This document shows positions 58,289-64,000 of a stretch of DNA of 64,000 nucleotides, piece by piece. The stretch's first letter is position 1; every line of letters starts with the position of its first letter. The stretch is from an uncultured Bacilli bacterium (GTDB taxonomy: Bacteria; Bacillota_I; Bacilli_A; RF39; UBA660). Under the pieces are notes generated by a model that did not search any database, was not told the DNA's origin, and worked only from the letters and a program-made list of their open reading frames with translations. The DNA is taken from positions 124,001-188,000 of the forward strand of contig CAKOXX010000001.1 in the NCBI GenBank assembly GCA_934130405.1, read 5' to 3'. A program made the position numbers and the translations under genes.

Positions 58289-59557
58289 TTATTGTTTTAA
58301 AGCAGTTATTGGTACTATATAAATTCCAGTTTCCTTATCCTTTACTACAGCTTTATAATTTCCTACAATTATACACATAAATTTAGGTTTTTTAAGCATA
58401 TTTTCTTCAAAGGATAACAAGTTTTTTCTCGCCTCTTCAATTTGATTACTACCAAGTTTAATTTCAATAGCTGCATAATCACCATTAGCAAACTCAATAA
58501 TTGAATCTACTTCTAAACCAGTTACATTGTCCCTAAAATGATACAAGTTTCCTCCAAGTGATTCTATATAAATTCGTAAGTCCCTTTCAACAAGAGCTTC
58601 AAATAAAAAACCAAAAGTATTCAAATCACCAATTAATTTATCTACCGTTAAATTTAAAGTAGCACAAGCTAATGATGGGTCGACAAAATGTCTTTTAGGA
58701 GCTTTCCCAACTCTTTTAGGAGAGCGATAATTAATACTATAAGAATCTTGATTACAAGTTATATGTAATCTATCTAAAACATCAAGATAATCTGTTAAAG
58801 TAATTCTACTTTCAATCATTTCACTTTCACTATCATTAATATCTTTTATAAGTGTTTGATTAGAAACAACTGTAGATTCATTTCGAGCTAGTGACCTTAA
58901 AAGCATTAGCATTTTTGTCCTATCTCTTTTTTTATCGTCATTCATATCTTTATCCAAAATAGATTCAATATAACTTTTAGGAATAAGATTAGCATTTTCT
59001 TGTGATACTTCTATATTTCTTGGCCAACCACCACGTACAATCAAATTAGCAAGACTTCTAATATCAATTTCTTTTACTAAGACATTTTCTTGTGTACCAT
59101 CATACATTTTAGATAAAGAAGCTTGACCACTGGAATCACCTGATTCATAAAGACTCATAGGATACATTTTTATCTTTCCTATTCTTCCAGCACCAGAGTG
59201 ATAAACCTTCTTCTTTTTCTCATCGTTTAGTTCTGTCGAACAAGTCAAAATATACTTACCACTTTTAGAATCTTCATCACATTTTCTTCTTACCGCATCC
59301 CAAACTTCTGGTACTAAATGCCATTCATCAATTAATTCTGGTGATTCTTCATTAAGAATTAAATTAATATCATAAAGTGCTAAATTTCTAGTATTTTCAT
59401 CATCTAACATAACAATACTTTTTGAATGAGCTGATGAAGTCCAAGTCTTACCACACCACTTTGGTCCTTCTATACTAATAGCACCAAAAACTTCTAAATA
59501 TCTTTCAACCATGTTATCAATTAATCTCTGTTTATACATTTTCTTATCAAATGCCAT
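58289..59557 (-). CDS. ATPase with DUF4143 (AAA_14)
   Basis: A 422-aa protein. AAA_14 P-loop GPKWCGKTWT (31-40), Walker B-like PELIDEWHLVP, a sensor YILTCSTEL, then a winged-helix linker and a C-terminal DUF4143 domain with a nuclease-like core (RDNVTGLEVDSIIEF, YAAIEIKLGS; D and ExK). This family is widespread in anaerobes, with no settled role; toxin-like or nucleic-acid functions are proposed. Three 23-bp repeats lie directly upstream. Single gene with no partner next to it. Confidence 0.85.
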   Translation of the reverse strand: MAFDKKMYKQRLIDNMVERYLEVFGAISIEGPKWCGKTWTSSAHSKSIVMLDDENTRNLALYDINLILNEESPELIDEWHLVPEVWDAVRRKCDEDSKSGKYILTCSTELNDEKKKKVYHSGAGRIGKIKMYPMSLYESGDSSGQASLSKMYDGTQENVLVKEIDIRSLANLIVRGGWPRNIEVSQENANLIPKSYIESILDKDMNDDKKRDRTKMLMLLRSLARNESTVVSNQTLIKDINDSESEMIESRITLTDYLDVLDRLHITCNQDSYSINYRSPKRVGKAPKRHFVDPSLACATLNLTVDKLIGDLNTFGFLFEALVERDLRIYIESLGGNLYHFRDNVTGLEVDSIIEFANGDYAAIEIKLGSNQIEEARKNLLSFEENMLKKPKFMCIIVGNYKAVVKDKETGIYIVPITALKQ

Positions 59558-59614
59558 TATTACACCCTCCTCTTATCTATAGATTATCATTATTTTATAT
59601 TTTTTACAATCAAA

Positions 59615-59675
59615 ATATACATTTTTTAAGGATTTTAATATACATTTTTTAAGACTTTTGATATACATTTTTTAA
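59615..59675. repeat. Three 23-bp tandem repeats upstream of the ATPase
   Basis: ATATACATTTTTTAA starts at 59615, 59638 and 59661, exact 23-bp spacing, with the other 8 bases variable. The repeats end 15 bp from the M16 peptidase stop and about 60 bp before the ATPase start. Confidence 0.85.
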
Positions 59676-59689
59676 AAATAAAAAGATGA

Positions 59690-60994
59690 TTACTCACCTT
59701 TTTCCATTTCTTTACTAATCATTCTAACAAATGCTTTATTTTTAAAATTTAAACTTTCAATTACTGAATTCATCGTATCAATATTCATTTCTCTAATAAG
59801 ATCAATATAATGATCACAAAAATCATGATATAAGTTTAAATCAGTTACAATGTTATTAACCATTGCTTCTTTATAATCAGTTTTCATTACTTCGGAAGAA
59901 ATCCATACTTTTTTAATTCTTTCTAAGTCTTCCTTCGTAACTTCTAAATTAGCTAATTTTTCATCTAATAAAGAGGTATAACCTTCTTCATTTAAAGCAT
60001 CAGCTTCTACTAAGAATGTTAAGATATTACCAGCTTTATCAAAATTATAACCCGTATTAATTGCTAAATGATTATTTCTTACCTGTTCTTGGAATAATGA
60101 TGTACTACCAAAGTTAACAGATAAAAGCATATTAAGATACAAATCTAAAATCATATCATCAGAAATTTTAAATTTACTTCTATCCATTTTATAACCAATA
60201 GCAATCTTTTCTAACTTAACATCTTTATAAATAGTTTCTTCTTCCTTTAAAACTGCTAATTGTTCTTTTAGTTCTTTCTTCTTAACACTAAATTCTTCTT
60301 TTGCACTGAATCCTAATTTATTTAGTTTATTTTTAACTAAAGGGATAACTTCATCTTTATTGAATACTCCCCCTATTACTAAGAACATATTACTAGGACG
60401 ATAGAAAGTATTATAACAATCATATAATAATTCTTTATTAATTTCTTTAATATCATAATCTTTACCTGCTACTGGATATTTGAGAGGATATTCTTTATAT
60501 AAATTATTACTTAAAGTATAGAACACTTCATAATCAGGTTCATCTTCACGCATATGAATTTCTTCGGTAATAATTCCTTGTTCTTTTTTAACATTTTCAT
60601 CCGTAAAGTAAGGACTAAGAACAAAGTTTAATAACTCTTCTAGATTTTCTTTAAAGTTCTTACTACCACTAACTACATAACAAGTTGTATCGTAATTAGT
60701 ATAAGCGTTTACATAACTACCTGTCTTAGAATAAAAGTCAAAAGGTATTTCGCCTTCTTCCATTTCAAAACATTTATGTTCAAGGAAATGAGCGATACCA
60801 TGTGGAAAATCAACCATTTCTTTTTTACCATAAGGAACAAAAGAGTTAGTTAAAGCTCCATAGTAAGTTCCAAAATTAATAAAATAATTTTTCTTTTTAT
60901 CATTATCATCAGGAAGAAGAATAATATCTAATCCATTGGGAAGCAACTCACGATAATAGTAAGTATCAGTTCCTTTTATTTCATACTTAGTCAT
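59690..60994 (-). CDS. M16-family peptidase (YmfH-type, catalytic)
   Basis: A 434-aa M16 metallopeptidase with inverted zinc motif HFLEH (about 70) in FPHGIAHFLEHKCFE, and a downstream glutamate in QGIITEEIHMREDEPDYEVF. Pairs with the non-catalytic homologue coded 8 nt upstream in overlap. Together they form a clam-shell processing peptidase. Corresponds to ymfH of the conserved Bacillota ymfF-ymfH pair. Confidence 0.88.
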   Translation of the reverse strand: MTKYEIKGTDTYYYRELLPNGLDIILLPDDNDKKKNYFINFGTYYGALTNSFVPYGKKEMVDFPHGIAHFLEHKCFEMEEGEIPFDFYSKTGSYVNAYTNYDTTCYVVSGSKNFKENLEELLNFVLSPYFTDENVKKEQGIITEEIHMREDEPDYEVFYTLSNNLYKEYPLKYPVAGKDYDIKEINKELLYDCYNTFYRPSNMFLVIGGVFNKDEVIPLVKNKLNKLGFSAKEEFSVKKKELKEQLAVLKEEETIYKDVKLEKIAIGYKMDRSKFKISDDMILDLYLNMLLSVNFGSTSLFQEQVRNNHLAINTGYNFDKAGNILTFLVEADALNEEGYTSLLDEKLANLEVTKEDLERIKKVWISSEVMKTDYKEAMVNNIVTDLNLYHDFCDHYIDLIREMNIDTMNSVIESLNFKNKAFVRMISKEMEKGE

Positions 60995-62258
60995 TATTTA
61001 CCCCCTTTAAACAGAATATGGTATGAATACCAACTTTATTAGCAACAGAAACTATTTCCTCTTTACTAACCATCAACATCTTTTCTCTTTTAGTATCAAA
61101 ATCATCTACGCCTAAAACTTCCATCATATAATAGCAATCAATTATTTCTAATGGACTTTCTAACATATCATCAAGAGCAGTAGTAAAGTACTCTTTCGCT
61201 TTAACGATATCTTCATTAGTAAAGTTACCTTTTTTCAAGTTTTTAATTTCTTTTTCAATTAAATCTAAAGCTTTCTTCTCCATTCCTGGTGTTACCCCAG
61301 ACCTAATTAATATTAAGTCATCACATTTATTAGGAACACTACCGATATAATAAGCAAGTGATGACTTTTCTCTAACTTCTTTAAAAAGGTAAGAATTATC
61401 TCCTCCACCTAAGATTATATTATATAAAGTTAGTGGATATTTTCTTTCATAATCAGTTAAGTCTTTTAAATTTAGAGCTAAAGCTAACTGACTTTGTTTA
61501 GCATCAGATATTTCTTCAACATAGTTAGTTTTTTTATTTGGAGTAACATCTACTTGAATATCATCATTCTCTTTCTTAAAAGTATCAAAGGGAAATAACT
61601 CTTTAATCATCTTCTCTGTCTCATCAACTGAAACATCACCAAGAACAAAGATATCAACTAAATCATGTCTCATCATCGCTTCATAATATTCGTAAAGATT
61701 CTCTAAAGTGATACTATTTAAATCTTCTAAATAACCAGCACCTCTAATAGAAACCGGACTATCTTTATCTATTTCATCCATTAATCTAACAGCAGCATAA
61801 CGAGCTTTATCGTCAGATAAACTTTCAATATTTGCTTTCTTCCGTTCATAGACAATATCAAATTCTTCTTTATAGAAGGCACAATCTTTAACTTTTGGTC
61901 TAAATAAAATAGCGGATAAAAAAGAAAGAGATGCTTTAAAATTTCCTTCTTCCGTATATTTATCATTTAATACTTTTAAGGTAATGGAAGTATCAAAATA
62001 GTTACCAAGTCTTCTTAGACCATGCGTAATATTAGCAGCATATAAGTCTTGTTGTTTTAAAGTAATTTCTCTTTTACTAGGATAGTCTTTACTAGATAAA
62101 AAGAGTATTCTATTCAAAAAACTTCTTTTTGTTATGTTGTCCTTTATGGCTTTTTCTCGTAAATGAATCTTAACAGTTATTGTCTTATAACTAGTTGTCT
62201 TTATAAAGTGCAATTTATAAGCACCTAAATCTTTTCTTGTATATTGCATTCTTATCAC
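60987..62258 (-). CDS. M16-family protein (YmfF-type, non-catalytic)
   Basis: A 423-aa M16 fold with LYNIILGGGDNSYLFKEVRE and REKSSLAYYIGS typical of the family, but no HxxEH motif at the usual N-terminal place. It is thus the structural half of the heterodimer. Its stop overlaps the start of the catalytic partner. Confidence 0.85.
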   Translation of the reverse strand: MIRMQYTRKDLGAYKLHFIKTTSYKTITVKIHLREKAIKDNITKRSFLNRILFLSSKDYPSKREITLKQQDLYAANITHGLRRLGNYFDTSITLKVLNDKYTEEGNFKASLSFLSAILFRPKVKDCAFYKEEFDIVYERKKANIESLSDDKARYAAVRLMDEIDKDSPVSIRGAGYLEDLNSITLENLYEYYEAMMRHDLVDIFVLGDVSVDETEKMIKELFPFDTFKKENDDIQVDVTPNKKTNYVEEISDAKQSQLALALNLKDLTDYERKYPLTLYNIILGGGDNSYLFKEVREKSSLAYYIGSVPNKCDDLILIRSGVTPGMEKKALDLIEKEIKNLKKGNFTNEDIVKAKEYFTTALDDMLESPLEIIDCYYMMEVLGVDDFDTKREKMLMVSKEEIVSVANKVGIHTIFCLKGVNND

Positions 62259-62288
62259 CTTTTCATAGTATTTACTAAATATTTATTT

Positions 62289-63002
62289 TTATTCAATAAC
62301 TGTATCTAATGCTACTTTTATCATATCGTCAAGAGCTTTTTCACGTTCTTCACTTGATAAATAAGCTTTTTCGTAGATTGAATCAACAACAGTTAAAACA
62401 CAACCAGCTTGTTTCTTTAAATGTTCACTCATACAGTAAAGAATAGCACATTCCATTTCTGATACTAACGTATCAACTGAACTATCGTAGTTTTTAAAGT
62501 ATGTATCTTTATCAACATAAACATCAAAGATGTCACTAGTCATTACTGTACCCTTTTGAACGTTATATGCAGAATCTTTAGCATGTTTATATAAAGAATC
62601 TACTAGTTTAGTGTCTCCTTTAAATATTTGTTTAGTATCATTAAAGAATAGTTTAGGATAACTTGACAAAGTATAAGCAGCATCAGCTATGACCAAATCA
62701 CGTACTTTAACACTTTCTTTATTACTACCACAAGTACCTATTCTAATTATTTTTTCAACATCATAAAATTTATACAATTCATAAGCATAAATGCCAATAG
62801 ATGGTCCACCCATACCTGACGCAAAGATAGTAACATCTACACCTTTATACTTACCAGTAAAGCCTAACATTCCTCTAGTTTGATTGATACATTTAGCATC
62901 AGTTAAAAACTTAGAAGCCACATACTTAGCTCTTAACGGATCACCAGGCATTAATACTCTTTTAGCAATTTCTTCTTTTTTACTTTCTATATGTGCAGTC
63001 AT
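62289..63002 (-). CDS. deoD: Purine nucleoside phosphorylase (DeoD type)
   Basis: The ATG at 63002 after GGAGAAGATGAA gives 237 aa, the usual DeoD length. RVLMPGDPLRAKYVASKFL, ASGMGGPSIGIYAYEL, RIGTCGSNKESVKVRD and VSEMECAILY are DeoD hallmarks. It cleaves purine (deoxy)nucleosides with phosphate in salvage. Confidence 0.95.
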   Translation of the reverse strand: MTAHIESKKEEIAKRVLMPGDPLRAKYVASKFLTDAKCINQTRGMLGFTGKYKGVDVTIFASGMGGPSIGIYAYELYKFYDVEKIIRIGTCGSNKESVKVRDLVIADAAYTLSSYPKLFFNDTKQIFKGDTKLVDSLYKHAKDSAYNVQKGTVMTSDIFDVYVDKDTYFKNYDSSVDTLVSEMECAILYCMSEHLKKQAGCVLTVVDSIYEKAYLSSEEREKALDDMIKVALDTVIE

Positions 63003-63056
63003 TTCATCTTCTCCTTTACATTTTAATTTTAGCACGGACCTATTCTTTTTTAAAGT

Positions 63057-63087
63057 AAAAAAGTAACCTCTTTACATAAAGGCTACT
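63057..63087 (-). terminator. Terminator between surface gene and deoD
   Basis: GTAGCCTTTA and TAAAGAGGTTAC (minus strand) pair with mismatches, then a T-run at 63057-63062. Confidence 0.65.
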
Positions 63088-64000
63088 AATTAGTTGCTAT
63101 TTTAAATGGTGCTATTGCTGTTCCATCTCCAAATGATATTGTAACATCAGCTTTTAAATTTATAACTGGTCTTACTCCATACACAAATGTAACATCAAAA
63201 TATGGTGTCAAATTTCCATTTTCCGTAACATTACTAACTACAGAAATAGTGCTACTAGGAGAAAAATATGATGGCGACATAGTATGATATGAAATTCCAT
63301 TGTATAGATAAAATTTATTGTTTTCATAATTCATCATTCCACCAGCCATTGCCACTTCATCTGCGGTTATAGTAGCAACTGGATATTCCAAATGTGCATT
63401 AATATTTTTAGCCATAAAACTATCCTCTTTCGAATTGCATTTTAAAAGTGGTTGTTTTTTTTTAAATAATCTATTATATACACCATATGATATATAATCA
63501 GATATAGTAAATTTATCATTATCAAGTATACTTCTATCATTACAAAATATTTCATCAGAAATATACTGACCATAATTTATAATATTCTTGCCATACCATT
63601 CATCAATTGTTTGTTTTAATGGTGAATTTTGAGTATTTAGCAAAATATCATTGTAATTAGTACTACTATATGAGATTGGCTGTACTATCATAGTTTTATC
63701 GTTTGAATATTCAACTATCTTATAAAGTACATTGCAGCTTGTACTTAAACAACTATATAAATTATTTGATACAATTTCATCATGATTATCTTTCCAGGTT
63801 AGTTGTTTTATTGTTCCTGTTAAAGTGAATTTCTTAGTTGATTTATCAAAGGTGTATCCTGTTCCATAGTTGTATTTTTGTGTATTCGTAAACCAATCAT
63901 ACCTAGTAGTAGAATTATTTTCATGTAATTCAAAGTCTTCATTATACATATAGCCAACATAAGTTGGATCCCAATATTTATCATTAAAAGCAGAGCCTCC
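63086..64000 (-). CDS. Surface-type protein, 5' end outside window
   Basis: The frame is open to the window edge, with GGSAFNDKYWDPTYVGYMYN before the first internal ATG, so the gene starts beyond 64000. At least 304 residues. Two cysteine pairs (LYSCLSTSC, IFCND, LLKCNS), aromatic-rich strands and an end with YGVRPVINLKADVTISFGDG, a pattern common at the C-terminus of secreted proteins in gut Bacillota. Function unknown. Confidence 0.7.
   Translation of the reverse strand, partial: GGSAFNDKYWDPTYVGYMYNEDFELHENNSTTRYDWFTNTQKYNYGTGYTFDKSTKKFTLTGTIKQLTWKDNHDEIVSNNLYSCLSTSCNVLYKIVEYSNDKTMIVQPISYSSTNYNDILLNTQNSPLKQTIDEWYGKNIINYGQYISDEIFCNDRSILDNDKFTISDYISYGVYNRLFKKKQPLLKCNSKEDSFMAKNINAHLEYPVATITADEVAMAGGMMNYENNKFYLYNGISYHTMSPSYFSPSSTISVVSNVTENGNLTPYFDVTFVYGVRPVINLKADVTISFGDGTAIAPFKIATN

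Noticed and set aside
59615..59675. 23-bp repeats as possible CRISPR
   Set aside because: Only three units, the 8-bp variable part is too short for spacers, and no cas gene is present.

Overview
The window is AT-rich DNA of roughly 30% GC by eye. It uses the standard code, AGGAGG-type ribosome binding sites and ATG, GTG or TTG starts. The gene set (DnaD/DnaB-type primosome protein, SpoVB/MurJ-type flippase, OmpR/HK pair, Smr protein, paired M16 peptidases, L19 and signal peptidase I) points to a low-GC Bacillota genome, probably a gut-associated Bacilli-like lineage. No marker gene fixes it more closely.

Layout. 1-6.2 kb is host: a UDG-fold protein, an HExxH metallopeptidase, a HAD phosphatase, a tRNA-Leu/tRNA-CAU pair behind a consensus promoter, a zinc-ribbon DUF3592 membrane protein and a large DUF2207 membrane protein. 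6.47-37.69 kb is a complete-looking temperate siphovirus prophage of about 31 kb inserted at the 3' end of tRNA-Arg(CCT), bounded by imperfect direct repeats of about 104 bp. From its left end it carries: a cargo unit (32-aa peptide plus 193-aa protein) behind a promoter with an 18-bp palindrome in its spacer; endolysin and holin; receptor-binding and baseplate proteins; Gp37-like, Dit and tape measure proteins; a tail assembly chaperone pair joined by a probable -1 frameshift; tail tube, neck, capsid, protease, portal, terminase and HNH genes; an ArpU-type late regulator; many small early genes; a second tyrosine recombinase; SpoVG; a DnaB helicase and a DnaD-type loader; a divergent Cro/CI-like switch with TGTG-N8-CACA operators; a zinc-ribbon membrane protein; and the integrase.

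37.7-64 kb is host again: thymidine kinase and dnaB, a set of membrane-anchored proteins of unknown function, a lipid-flippase-type protein, a two-component system, an ISLre2-type insertion sequence with a doubly frameshifted transposase, a block of large acidic or coiled-coil surface proteins (47.2-52.9 kb), Smr, a frameshifted ogt, lepB, rplS with a structured leader, an HD hydrolase, a serpin, a DUF4143 ATPase behind three 23-bp tandem repeats, the M16 peptidase pair, deoD, and the 3' part of a surface protein running off the window.

How it works together. The phage is organised as a lysogeny module (34.9-37.6 kb, mostly + strand), a leftward early/replication module (27.3-34.9 kb), and a leftward late module (7.6-27.2 kb). 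A strong terminator lies between the early and late modules, directly upstream of HNH. The cargo gene reads rightward from attL under its own operator, as expected for a gene expressed in the lysogen. I found no CRISPR array, reverse transcriptase or recognisable defence island. The points most worth following are the cargo unit with its palindromic operator, the layered att site containing an older integrase tail, the early/late terminator, the integrase leader with competing hairpins, and the 23-bp repeats ahead of the ATPase.
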